A stretch of DNA of 64,000 nt from Euglena gracilis. Lineage: Eukaryota; Euglenida; Euglenophyceae; Euglenales. A program made the position numbers and the translations under genes. The notes below the pieces were generated by a model, which was given only the letters and a program-made list of their open reading frames with translations, was not told the origin of the DNA and searched no databases. Below, one piece after another: positions 19,786-30,239 of this stretch. Location of the stretch: assembly GCA_039621445.1 (NCBI GenBank), contig CP154956.1, positions 857,653-921,652 of the forward strand. The letters are read 5' to 3'. The first letter of the stretch is position 1. The number at the start of each line of letters is the position of its first letter.

Positions 19786-22417
19786 CCGTTGACCCTCGGT
19801 GGTATTCCAGGGGTTTGGGTCCGGGTAATTCTTAACACCAAACGCGTTTCGCAGATTTTCCGCCCCATGTGTACCCCGTGCAGGATTTCCCGCACCAAGT
19901 GTAGGGGTGGCAGGATTTTCCTGCAAGAATTGCAAAAAATGCGGTGACATTCTCCCGGTGGGGCGGGTTTCCCGCCGAAAACCCGATGGGTGATCTGGTA
20001 ATCCAGAACCCGATGGTGGTTGGTATGGTCGCGAATGCGACACATGACCAATACCAGGTGTGGGGTGTTGGCTCATTCCTCGTACAAGGTTGGAATGTTG
20101 AATTTCTTAGTGGAGACTCGAATTTTCAGGCGGGGGATCAATTTCCTCATCGGAAGCGTGTTGTGAAAAGTGGGGTTGCGGTGTGGGCAAATGCAAATGT
20201 GGTACAGTTCGCATTTTCGCGGGTGGTTGTACCAAATTCGCGGTGGATGTAGGGATTCCTACTCCAGAAATGGTAATTTGAGAACGCGATTCCGGGACAT
20301 TTGAAATACCAACCGCAGCGCTTACCGCGGTGGGTTGTGGCACAACCGGTACCGGAGTGGACATTTTATCCAAACTCGCGGACAAGTCATGCACCGTTTC
20401 TTCCAAATGTTCCACCAACTGGAGTTGGCTGCAACGGTCAACCTCAGTCTCCAAATGCCTAACGCGTTTGCGGTAACGGGAAAAATCGTCCAAGTGTGGT
20501 AACTTTTCAGAAACCAAGTGTAATTCTTGGACAAGTTGTCCCTGGGACTCCGTCACATTCCGGAGTTGACCCGCAAGCGCTTTTACCGCATTTAAAACGG
20601 TTTGCAATTTGTGGGGTGAATTGGTGGGGGTTTCCGCGGTGGTGCGCGAATTTTCCGCGGTTGGCTTTTCCAACAACGCAGAAATTCGTCCATCCAACCG
20701 TGAAACCTCATCTTGCATGGATCGGGCATTCCGATTCACAGATTCCTCAAGTTGAATCAAACACGTGCAAAATGCTTGCAAGGTTTCCTTGTTGTCACCA
20801 AGCATTTTGTTGTAAAATGAGCGAAATTCTGGTGACTCGGATATCGAAGCGCGTGAAACATTGGGAAGTGCGTGAATTTCCGCTACTGTGGTGGACAACA
20901 AGGTGCAACGGGTTTGCAATTCCCCAATAGCGGCTTGAATACCACTAATGTCGGGAATTCGCTTGGAAAGTGCGTAAACATGCTCCTGCAAACCGACAAC
21001 GGTGACATGAATACCGCCAATGTCCGATTGTGTTTGTTGTTGCGCGAAATCCAACCGTTGTACGCAATCCGCGAATTTCGCGTTCAAGGTGGTTAATCCA
21101 TCCTGATTTGCGGCACAGTGGCAGGATTTCTGCTCAAAGTGTAGGATGCGTTCCTCCAAAACCTGGATTTGCGTACGGGGAACTAAATTTTCTTGCACTT
21201 TCGCTTGAAATTGCTTCAACTGCTCGATTTCCGAGCAAAGATGCAAAATCCTTTGTTGGGCTTCTTGGAAAGAAGTGGTGAGTGTTGCAAAATGCTCAAC
21301 CGCAACAAAGTTACCGATTTCCGGCATTTTGGTGGTGGCATTTTGCGCTTGTAACTGGTGCTGCAATTGCAGTAGCGTGGTTGAACATGATTCTACTTTT
21401 GGAAAAAGATGGCTCATACCACCTTGCACATGCAGAAACTTGGAATCATTCCCCGTTTCCTCTTCATGCAGTGTTTCACTGATTTGTTGGAAGTTTTGCG
21501 GAAGTTGGATGCGCAAAATACCGCCAATACTTTCGCGAAAATGCTGAAGGTCTCTCCCCGCATTTTCAAAATTGTGTTGGCAATATTTGCCGATTTCCTG
21601 CAAATAATTCCAGCAATATTCCAGTTTGGTGTTGACAACCCTTTGATTGTCCTCATCAAACTGCAAAACCTTGTTGAGCATGGTTTCACATTCCACAACA
21701 CATTGGTGGACATGCAAACTTTGCTTGCTCAGCGGGTGATCCGCTGGGAGTTGACCGACAATTCGGTAAACATCACCGTGGGTGAGGTTATCCCTCAAAT
21801 CTTCCTCATAGTCCTCCACAATGGAAACGGCACCGGAGATTTCCGGTACCACCAGACGCATATCTGGGTTCCACGGCAAAGCAAGGAAAACCGCAGTTTC
21901 CGCGGGTAATCCCGGCAATGCGTGAAATGGTGTGGGGTGTGGAAATTGAGGGGGGGGGGTTGGAAAAAACACGGTGTTTCCACCGAGTTGCACTCCAAAA
22001 GGCCCACCGGTGCTTCCACCGGGGATCTTTTGGGTGTGAACATAGCAAAGGGCAAATACACCTCACTTTGTTCATGGGTAACATGAGTAACCAAGTGTAA
22101 AGGTGCAAGGGGTTCATCCCCTCGCCGCATCAATGATGGGTGAACCGGGATTGAGGAAGGCATTTTGCCACCTACATCCCGCACAATGACAATGACAATG
22201 ATGATGAGGAAGGCTCATTGCCCCCTTGCAACAATAAAGGCGTTTCGCCTTTTGACAATGACAATTGATGCAATGTGTCTTCTTCTTGCTTGGGGAGTCG
22301 GGAATTGGAACTTGTTTCATTCGAACCGTTCCAATCCCCGCAATCTTCATCACAATTGCTCAATGAACTCATCAACAAATCATAATCAAATTTGGGGTTG
22401 GGGCTTGTGCTCTGCAT
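18754..22417 (-). pseudogene. 5' part of gag of retrotransposon B
   Basis: Pieces of one gag: MQST start near 22,417 running to 22,172; a 628-residue coiled-coil-rich block 21,993-20,107; the gag core 20,076-19,303 (WRQFFRDWEYYWAL); then after a TAG (19,303-19,305) the first zinc knuckle and Ser/Arg region to 18,754, where the 5' LTR of element A interrupts it. Clearly homologous to gag of element A but diverged, with frame changes between pieces. Non-functional. Confidence 0.85.
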
Positions 22418-22441
22418 CTTTTGAGATGGGTAAAAAGGCAA

Positions 22442-22645
22442 AAACCCAAAAATTCACACAAATAAGCATTGAAACAGGGACCAGAAAGGCTGTATCGGCG
22501 AATACCGAACAGAGCCTTCTGAGACCTGTATCCTTGCTTAAAGGTTGGCTAGGGGCCAGGAACAGTACTTTCACCGTGTTTCACGGCTCAGTACGATCCT
22601 CACCACCAGTCAACCACAGAGTTTCTCTGTGTGGAACGTCTGTGT
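22442..22645 (-). other. Leader of retrotransposon B
   Basis: About 200 bp between PBS and gag start, corresponding to the leader of element A (shared TCGGCGAATACCGA-type hairpin near 22,492, five-base GAACAG-like segments). No ORF. Confidence 0.5.
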
Positions 22646-22673
22646 GGGATCGTTGCCTAAATCTGCTACCAAG
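22646..22673 (-). promoter_or_regulatory. Primer-binding site of retrotransposon B
   Basis: Minus strand reads TGGTAGCAGATTTAGG two bases inside the 5' LTR, the same initiator-tRNA-like PBS as element A. Here there is a single unit, not four. Confidence 0.75.
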
Positions 22674-23080
22674 TGTACGTCCAAGGACTTCCCTTTGACC
22701 CCTTTCGCCCCGGAAAAGCCTGTTTCACTTTCTCCTGGTGCGCACCTACTTAGGTGACTAAAAATCCTTGGAGTAACAAAACCCTTTTTCCCAATTCCCT
22801 TATTGTAAGGCAGAGCACAAAGCAAGTCGCTGTGTAAGGATTTTCCTTCACAGTCGTGTTCAGACCTTTCAGAGGATTATCCTCTTACTTCAAAACAATC
22901 AGAATGTGAAGAATAGAATACCACCTGTGAGGAAAAGAGATCACGCGAGCACGTGTGATACGTGTCGCTAAGTCCCATAGGATCTGCCACGATCGTCAGG
23001 CTGTGTTCATCACAGCCGTCAGATTGTGACGGATCCAGACTCCGCAGGTTTCCTACAGAGCTGGGATCGTGCCTGGTACA
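22674..23080 (-). repeat. 5' LTR of retrotransposon B
   Basis: 407 bp. On the minus strand it starts TGTACCAGGCACG and ends GGACGTACA, the same terminal style as the LTRs of element A; internal blocks are also shared (GCGCACCTACTT, AATACCACCTGTG). The other LTR is outside the window. Contains the hairpin AGAGG-ATTAT-CCTCT at 22,871-22,885. Confidence 0.82.
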
Positions 23081-23084
23081 CAGA

Positions 23085-23430
23085 AGCACAACGACATTGT
23101 GAGGCCATGCCTTGCTCGCCGGCGGTTTGTTGTGTGATTGTTTTGGTGCGCTGGGTTGGGAGGTTCCGCTTAGTCCCGCCTCGCCGGAGTTGGCTGCATT
23201 GTCTCCTCCTCCCTTCTCGTTCTGCCTCGAGGGAGTACGAGACAGCTTGGGCTCCGCACTTTGCTATTGTGAGGCCAGATTGTGCACTGAAAAAATGGGG
23301 GCCAGGGCATTCTCCAAAGCACCTTGGGCACCAAGTCGTTGGTAATGGGCTGTGAAAGCCTCTACCCCCTTCTACTGACCAATTTCACAAACTTCTTGGG
23401 CAGAAGTGCCCAATTTTTTGAGTAAACCAA
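23085..23430 (+). repeat. Mosaic dispersed repeat R, copy 1
   Basis: Matches the reverse complement of part of 33,840-34,310 over about 230-300 bp (GGGCTCCGCACTTTG, GGCACCAAGTC, TTTTTTGAGTAAAC landmarks) and also matches 25,545-25,675 (ATGCCTTGCTCGCCGGCGG). Reading frames are not conserved between copies, so it is not coding. It may be part of the terminal repeats of a retroelement. Element B is inserted at its left edge. Confidence 0.7.
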
Positions 23431-23678
23431 CTCCTGCCCCTCTGGCGGAGTGGGGTCCCCAAACCTGGGGGGTTACCCCCTGCTGGGCCAAAAAGTGTTT
23501 GGTTATCGAAGCAATTTATGCGCCTTAATGGCTTTATAGGGGGGTTTTAACATAATTAAAAGGGGCCCTCAGTTTTCACAAGGAAACGTGTTGCTGTCAC
23601 ATAAGACACATTCAAATGAAAGGGGCTGATTTGGGGGCACTGGGGAATGGATACAACTCGCTCCCACTTATGGAGTTT
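23431..23678. other. No gene seen
   Basis: AT-richer spacer between repeat R and the recombinase remnant. No ORF, RNA gene or clear repeat. Confidence 0.4.
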
Positions 23679-24173
23679 TTACCCTTTACGTTTAATTTTG
23701 ATGTAGGGTGCCCCCCCAAACACACTGATGGTTCTTTGGACCTGTGCCAAATCAGATGATCTGTATAAACAGAGGATGCGTGAACAGAAAATGAGTTGTG
23801 TACGCAATTTACACATATCAGAGGGCAGGGGGGACTGTGCCAGCCCCAGGAGGATTGGGAGGGGATCCCGGAATGCACCATATTTCTCCAGGTTTTGGTT
23901 CCAAAGCCTTTTATAAGGTGCTAACATGGCATGGAACCTTAGGCCACCAAAGCCAGGGATGAAAAGCATAGCACTGTATGCATTGCGTGCTTTGGCCTTT
24001 GAGAATTGGAACAGTTGAGTTAAAGCGTCAACCACTTGGTCAATGGTGGCTTCAGGCTGGGATTTTGACAGGCAACTGTGACGAGACACTGAAAGAACTG
24101 AACCACAGGGTTCAACAAACACATAATCATTTTTACCAAGGCAATGAAAGGCCTGAACGCAAGAGTGGAACAA
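23679..24173 (-). pseudogene. Tyrosine recombinase remnant of a DIRS/Kangaroo-like retrotransposon
   Basis: The minus-strand frame has the block typical of algal and animal DIRS-type recombinases, by recall: ARNAYSAMLFIPGFGGLRFH, then YKRLWNQNLEKYGAFRDP, a PLP...LAQSPL segment, CRLLCLYRSSDLAQVQRT-like wording (here CSRILCLYRSSDL) and the KRKG end. The first catalytic Arg region (LYRSSDLAQVQRT) is present; the H-x-x-R and Tyr parts would lie below 23,679 and are not seen. These enzymes join the circular cDNA of DIRS elements to the chromosome. It faces the RT remnant at 27.2-28.9 kb, which fits Kangaroo-type layout as I remember it. Truncated. Confidence 0.6.
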
Positions 24174-25145
24174 CTGTCAGAGGGACAACATGATCGAACA
24201 CTGGAACAGCGGATGACACACTTTCACAGGAAATGGCCATTTTGACCAGACGCCTGGACACCCTGGCCTCAGACGACGAAAAAAAAAAATTTGACAGGCT
24301 GAACCAGGAAATGACTGGGCTGGGAAACAAAGTGTAGGAACCAGCCCAAACCTTCAGAAGAGTACCGGGGGAATTCCAAAAAGGAGTGAAGAGTACCGGG
24401 GGAATTCCAAAAAGGAGTTTTTAAGACTGGGTCGCAGGAAGCCAGTGACCAGGCCAGGTGGATAGACATGACATCCACGCTGGGACAGACAGTCAGCAAA
24501 GTGGGACGGATGGAGGCACAGCTGGCAGACCTAACCACACGAACAAAACTGAAAGAAACACAAGACTCTGGAATTTGGCAGCAGCAGGGTAGAACGCTGT
24601 CTGCCGAGTTCCACAGTCAGAACCACCTGTGGCAAACCAAATGGGTGGCAGCAGAGAAAAGACTAAACGAACTGACTGAACTGACACAAAAGACAAAAGA
24701 AAGTTTTGAAAAATTTCAATCTTATTCTTTCTCAGCGGCCTCTAGCTCTCTCAGCGACCGGCGCCAACAGGGGACGGGGAAAACCCCAGAAACCCCAGCC
24801 CCTGGGCCAGTGGGCCAGTTGTCCAGACGGGCAACAGAACCGCCAAACGGGAAGGGGCAAACCCAAGAACCCCAGCCAGCTGCAGCAGCAAGGCAGCGAA
24901 GCCCAGGCCCAGCCACAGCCATCATGGGGCAGGGGCTGGCACCTGGGCCCCAGCCGGAGGCTTGGACAGAACTGATGGGGTTCGGGGGACCCCAGCCAGC
25001 GGCCGCAGCCCCACAGCCAGCAGCCTCGGTCGCACAGCCAGTGACCCCAACGGGGGTCTGGGGGCCCCAAAGCACCCTAACGCAGCCCAGGGAGGGGACC
25101 CGAGGACCCCCAGGACAGCTCTGGGAGGGTTTGATTGTGTTTTGA
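24051..25145 (+). pseudogene. Gag-like coiled-coil protein remnant
   Basis: The open part (24,468-25,145, 225 residues) has a heptad-like helical start (KVGRMEAQLADLTTRTKLKE) followed by a Pro/Gln/Ala-rich tail. Upstream, plus-strand frames with similar coiled-coil character (RRLDTLASDDEKKKFDRLNQ) extend back to about 24,050 but are broken by stops and by a 31-bp duplication. The architecture resembles gag of DIRS-type or other retroelements; there is no zinc knuckle. A similar product lies on the opposite strand at 28,953-29,933. Family not certain. Confidence 0.45.
24357..24418. repeat. 31-bp tandem duplication
   Basis: Two perfect adjacent copies (24,357-24,387 and 24,388-24,418), each starting GAAGAGTACCGGGGGAATTC. 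Probably a replication slip; it breaks the gag-like frame. Confidence 0.95.
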
Positions 25146-25153
25146 TGTCTTGA

Positions 25154-25300
25154 GAAATGAGGTTCTTTGATTCCCAGGGGGTTACAGAATTTTGTAACGA
25201 GAAAACTGGCCACAGAAGCTGCGAAAGCCCTTAAAAAGGGCAGGGACATTAGGTTGCATCTTATTTGCCACAAAATGGCACCTAGTTGCCTTTTTGGCAT
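25154..25300 (-). pseudogene. Inverted scrap of DIRS-like RT/RNase H
   Basis: The minus strand encodes KRQLGAILWQIRCNLMSLPF, clearly homologous to KRQLAAILGQIRCNLMALPF on the plus strand at about 28,018-28,080. So a second, inverted copy of the same pol lies directly after the gag-like remnant. Only about 49 residues are preserved. Confidence 0.75.
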
Positions 25301-25544
25301 GTATTCCTTTTTCGAAATTTCCCCCAGTTCCTTCTTTATTGTCTTGACTTTTTTGGGGGCACTTGAAATTTCCTTCTTGAAAGTTTAGTTGAAAGCTCAG
25401 ATGATTTACAATTTGGGTGGGTTGCAGGTTGATTTTTTGACATTTTTTTGAGGTGTTCTCCTTTCCTCTGGGTTTCGAAGGGCAACTTAGGAGTCAGCCA
25501 AATCCGGCGAAAAAAGGCTCTAGGCAGGGACTCCTAACCCGACA

Positions 25545-25675
25545 CCTCGGGCTCCGCGCTTTGCCATTGTGAAGCCATGCCTTGCTCGCCGGCGGTTTGT
25601 GTTGTGATTGTTTTGGTGCTCTGGGTTAGGAGGTCTCGCTTTGTGCCTTTTTTCGCCAGAGTTGGCTGATTCTTA
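25545..25675 (+). repeat. Mosaic dispersed repeat R, copy 2 (partial)
   Basis: Shares GGGCTCCGCGCTTTG, GCCATGCCTTGCTCGCCGG and GAGTTGGCTGATTCTT with the other copies but in a different arrangement: the last module follows directly here, whereas it is distant in copy 3. Same orientation as copy 1. Confidence 0.65.
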
Positions 25676-25789
25676 ACTTGCTTTTCGACACCCAGAAGAA
25701 AGGAACAGAGTTCACGAACGAGGAAAAACTGAGAAAAAAAGGCAATATCAATTCAATATCCAGAAGAACACGAACCAGACGAAAATCAA

Positions 25790-27240
25790 TTGAGAAATCA
25801 ATTGTCAAATTTTAATTTTGACTTCGATGAGCAATGCAGTGGAGAAGAAATTGGAATTATATGGCCACGGACGTCCTGGAGGAGTGGCCGCAGCAGCTTG
25901 GGACCTTGGAGATGCGGTCAACACGTGGCAAACCGTGGCCGTTCTTCCCACCCAGTCCCCCACCCCAGAAATTTCACAGCCCAAAAACCTCCCCAGTGAT
26001 GGCCACGGTCCTTGGACCACTGTGGCCAGAAGGCCCTGAAGACAGAAGCCAGCCCCAGCCGCTGGTGGGCAAAGACTAGGCCGTGGGGGCCCAAAGTGCT
26101 TCACAATTGGACAATCAAAGCCCACACAACAGGGGCACCTCCACCAAAGGCGCCCAGCAGGCTGGGCACAAATTGGCCAGAAGATGGGGAGTTGTAATCA
26201 AGGCCAAGGAGGTCAACACCACATCGGGGCCAGTTTCACAAGCAAATCCCCTCAGGAAGGGGCAGAAAAGGTCTGTCCAACCCGCCCAATTCATCTATCA
26301 CAACAGTCCCTCTCAAGGGGACAATGGGGGGCCACAGCAGCCCCCCCAGATTTCCAATGGGGTTGGAGGCCAATAAGATATCAAGGCCTGGAAGATCACA
26401 AGATGGATTATGGAAAACAATTTACACATGGAAACCTTGGAGACCAGCAGGGTGAACCCACAGTGGCCACCAAGAAGCTAAGGAACCAGCAGGGTGTACT
26501 CACAGTGGCCACCAAGAAGCTAAGGATGCTGCTGGAGAAATACCACGAGGGACCCACAGTGGCCCTCTACCAACAATGGGGGATAAAGGGACCCACAGTG
26601 GCCCTTTCAATGACCCAGCCCCAGGAGGAAAAGTGACCCAAAGTGGCCCTTTCAAGGACCCAGCCCCCAGGAGAAAAGGGACCCACAGTGGCCCTTTTGG
26701 AGGGAGGGGCAGAAACCCCTCCAACATTTATTTCTCAATTCCCGATCAATCAATCAAGGAGGGGACCCACAGAGGCCCCCCTGTGGTATGTCAACCAACC
26801 ACATCAACATGGAGAAGACCAGATAGGCCAAACATGGGCATTAAGCCCTATGGTATGTCTTCTGACACCAAGATCATCCAGAGAGGTGAGCAGAGAGGGA
26901 GAGAGTGCATGCACATCCCCCCCAGAAAAAAATTCCTTTTACAAGGGCCCAAGCCCTAGGGGACCTAGGGGTGCAATGTCCAACACCCACCAACCCAGAC
27001 CCCCCAGAATCATCTTACCCAGAATTTAAGTTCAATGGAGGAAATATGGGGAGACACCCTCCCCCATCAAAGGTTGCAAAAAAGCCTAAAATGTGACATC
27101 TCCAGCCCAGCCCCCCCCAAAATCATCTTATCCAGGAAATAAATTCCATGGAAGATAAATGGGGAGACACCCCCCTCCATCAAAGGCTGCAAAAAAAAGC
27201 TTGAAATGGTGGGCAAAAAATGCCCCCACCCCCCCAACAA
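25790..27240 (+). pseudogene. Degenerate 5' part of a DIRS-like pol or gag, rich in tandem repeats
   Basis: Plus-strand frames, Pro/Gln/Gly-rich and mutually overlapping, none recognisable as a domain. Between about 26,430 and 26,700 a motif GGACCCACAGTGGCCC recurs about six times with variations and encodes repeated GTHSGPF-like peptides. Between about 27,000 and 27,206 a unit of about 116 bp is duplicated (CAGAATCATCTTAC / AAAATCATCTTATC; ATGGGGAGACACCC in both). The segment leads directly into the RT at 27,241. Likely the linker or nucleocapsid part of the same element; this is inference from position only. Confidence 0.35.
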
Positions 27241-28950
27241 CATGTCAACTCATCAGGCATGGCATTCAACCACCCTGGGTCAGCCCACCAAAATTGTCCA
27301 CCCACCCAAAAATCAGAGAAAATTTGAGCTTACCCCAAGAAGAAAAAATAATGCTGCATTACGATAAATCGGGATCCATAAAGAGGGTGAGGGCTTCAAC
27401 CACCAAGCACCTGATCCCCTGGTTTCTGATTTCAAAACCACAGGGGGGCAGACAAAACGGAGATTAATAAGCGATTGCAGGGAAATAACTCACAGGTGCC
27501 AAGTGAAACCTTTCAAGCTGGATCACATCCAGACCATTTTTCCAGTTTTGGAGAAAGGCCACTGGGCAGCAAAAATAGACCTGAAGGATGCCTATTTTCA
27601 TATTCCAGTAAGTCCAGGCCTGAGGCCATTTTTAAGGCATCAGGTGGGGGGGGAAGACCTGAGAATTCCAGGCAGGCTGTTTTGGCCTGAGTGTAATGCC
27701 CCAAATTTTCGTGTCAGTAATGAAGACATTCGAAAAACTTTGGAGTAAAATGGGCATCCAGGTATTTTTGTACCTGGACGACATTTTACTGGCGGCCCCA
27801 ACACAAATCATCTTACAAAATCACCTGAACACAGTGGTCAGGAATTTAATCAAATTAGGATTCAAAATCAATGTGAAAAAGTCCACCCTGCAGCCCACCC
27901 AAATCGTCAATCATCTTGGATTTCAGCTAAAATTCCAAGAGGGAAAATTACAGGTGCTCCCCAGAAAATAAAAACAGTAAAAAAGTAGCTGGGAAAAATG
28001 GTGAAAAAATATTACATGTCAAAAAGGCAACTGGCTGCCATTTTGGGCCAAATCAGATGCAATCTAATGGCCCTTCCCTTTCTAAGGGCCTTTACTGATG
28101 CCTTGGCAATTTTTTTGTTGGAAAATTCCACAGCCCCCTGGGACTCAAAACATCCCATTTCACAAAGAATAAAGGACCAATTAAAGGAAATAAAAATTCT
28201 GCTGGACACCTGGGGGGCAGACCATTCCCCCAAAATGCAACCAGGGAGTTGCACTCAGACAGCAGTATCCATGCCTGGGGGGGGGCTGGACATTCGAACA
28301 GGCAAAACTGTGCAAGAATTTTGGCGGAAAACTCCATTTTGCACATAAATTTCAAAGAATTAAGTGCAGCAATAAGCACAGTACAAAGCCTCAGCCATCT
28401 ACGGGAAACTGTGTCCCTGTCCGTGGACAATCAAGTAGTTTACTATTACTTAACGAAAGGGGGGGCATTCAATTCCATGCTAAGACCCTTCTTCAAATGG
28501 TGCATGGAACACAACATAAACCTGCAAGTAAAGTGGGTCCCCACCAAAGACTGCCTGGCAGACCCCATAAGCAGGTGGGAAATGGGCAGAGGGGATTACT
28601 CACTGGACCCCCAACTTTTTCAATGGCTGAGGCAGCAGTTCAAAAATTACATCAGCCTAAAAAAAGACCTTTTTGCCTCACCAGGCAACAAAAAACTGCC
28701 ACAATTTGTGGCCAGGTGGCCCCACTGGGGAGCCACAGCAGTAGATGTATTACAATGTCCACTGTCCAACATATCTTTATGCAAACCCCCCCTGGTCTGT
28801 AATCCAAAAATTTCTGCCCAGATTAAAAATGTTTCCACAGGCCAAAGTTTTGATGGTCACCCCCTACTGAGATTCAGCCACATGGTGGCGCCAGTTAATA
28901 AAAATGAAAGTTCCAGGGACCCTCTCCTTAAAATTCTCTGTCCCCCGTGA
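27241..28950 (+). pseudogene. Reverse transcriptase-RNase H of a DIRS-like retrotransposon
   Basis: Frames in succession read like the DIRS-type pol: a GI.P lead-in, WFLISKP, RLISDCRE-type motif, then HIQTIFPVLEKGHWAAKIDL and KDAYFHIPV, the catalytic FLYLDDILLAAP (about 27,760-27,795), INVKKST and VNHLGFQL. RNase H follows: SIHAWGGA-type start, LSVDNQVVYYYL, VPTKDCLADPISRWE, and the post-RNase H block DLFASPGNKKLPQFVARWP. This last block is typical of DIRS pols. Several frameshifts and at least one stop (near 27,971) make it a pseudogene. No recombinase follows on this strand; a minus-strand one is at 23.7-24.2 kb. Confidence 0.78.
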
Positions 28951-28952
28951 TT

Positions 28953-29933
28953 TCACCTCCCGTTGACTTTCAGCCAACCCAGCCATTGTCTGTTCGACCC
29001 CCTGCATCCGCATCTGCAATTCTTGCAGCACCTGCTCGTTTGTTTCTGCTGGCCGAGTAACCCTATGAGGTGTTGACCCTGGGTCTGTGTGCTTCCCCCT
29101 GCCACTTGCAGCAACCCCTCGAACCCGTTATTTTTTTCGTCCAGCAGCCCAGCCATCCCCTTCAGGTCACGAATCTGTTGTCCCAGGTTCTCAAAAGTGT
29201 CCCTGGTACAGTCTGTTTTGATTCGTCACCATCCCCCCTAAGTTTTCAGTTACCGTGGCCAGGTTTGTGGACAGCTCTTCGTACCCGCCTTCTGTTCGCA
29301 ACACCAAACCTTCTGTCCGTTCCCCCTGTGTAATCAGCTGCTGTTCCAAGCGTGTAAACTGCAGTTGCGTGGTGTTTTGAAGTCGTTGAATCACCTCGGT
29401 GGTTTTCTGGTTCACAAACTCAGTGGCTCGCCTGAAAGTTTGGAATTCCTGCTTGAGTTCCGTCATGTTCCGTCCGAAACTGGACCACCAGTTTGTGTCG
29501 GCGAACCAGTGGTAATGTTCTGGTTCCGCCTCAAATACCTACACCCCTGCACCGTTGACCTGGAAGTGGTCTCCGTTCGGGATCTGTCTTGCCGCTTCCA
29601 GGCTCAACAGTTGGTTCTGAGTGTCTGTGCTGGGTTCGGGTGGAATGTCAGCTGCAGTCGCTGTGTTTCCTGGTAGATGTCTCCCAGTTCATCGTCTTCG
29701 GTGTAAGTGAACTGTGTTGTCCCTGTTTCCTCTGAAGTCTGTGTCCTGGGGTTCTGTTCCCCATCTTGTTCCATTTCGACCATTGCAATTGTCATCCGTG
29801 ACAGTTGTGCCATGTCAATGTCGCACCCCAGGGTCCTGGCCATGTCTGTGGTCGTTTCTGTCTCGTACTCACATTGTTCAGGTTCCTGGTTCCATTCCAA
29901 GTTTTCTGGGGCGGTCCTTGTGAATTCTGTCAT
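28953..29933 (-). pseudogene. Second gag-like coiled-coil remnant
   Basis: Two main frames: 29,933-29,604 (acidic, Thr/Glu-rich, 109 residues) and 29,466-29,191 with a strong coiled-coil look (ELKQEFQTFRRATEFVNQKT, RLEQQLITQGERTEG), then Gly/Gln-rich traces to 28,953. Same style as the plus-strand remnant at 24.05-25.15 kb, suggesting related elements in opposite orientation. No zinc knuckle, no pol attached. Function not assignable beyond 'gag-like'. Confidence 0.4.
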
Positions 29934-30239
29934 TGTGATTCCTGTTGCTGGGCCATTGAAATGGACATTTTCTCTGAACCAGCCGACCTAGCGACGGCTG
30001 ATGAGACAGATTCCTGTGGTTCGTGGTATTTTCCTGTTGTTCAGTCCATCCGCCTTCGGGGGATCTGAAAATGGGCAAAAACCGTCTGGGATGTACGGGA
30101 TAACCCCCTTTGCTGTTCCGCTTGTTCCAGGCCTGTGGGGTTTCCCTGTTTCCCTGTTTCCCTGTGGGGTTTCCCTATCCCCGCGTAGGATCGATCACCC
30201 TGCCCAGTTGAATTTCAATTCCCCGTGCGGCCTTTGTTA

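Larger units (their letters stand above)
1..23080 (-). mobile_element. LTR retrotransposon B (Ty3/gypsy-like, decayed, host of element A)
   Basis: Minus-strand element: 5' LTR 22,674-23,080, primer-binding site 22,646-22,673, leader, gag start near 22,417, gag in several frames to 18,754, then element A inserted, then gag remainder (2,027-582) and protease (536-1). Pol and the 3' LTR are outside the window. It is a sister of element A: same gene order, same PBS type, homologous gag and leader, but a longer LTR (407 vs about 303 bp) with only short shared segments. Several frameshifts and stops make it defective. Confidence 0.8.

Noticed and set aside
26430-26710. CRISPR-like repeat array
   Set aside because: Units vary in sequence and spacing, encode a peptide repeat, and the context is a eukaryotic retroelement.
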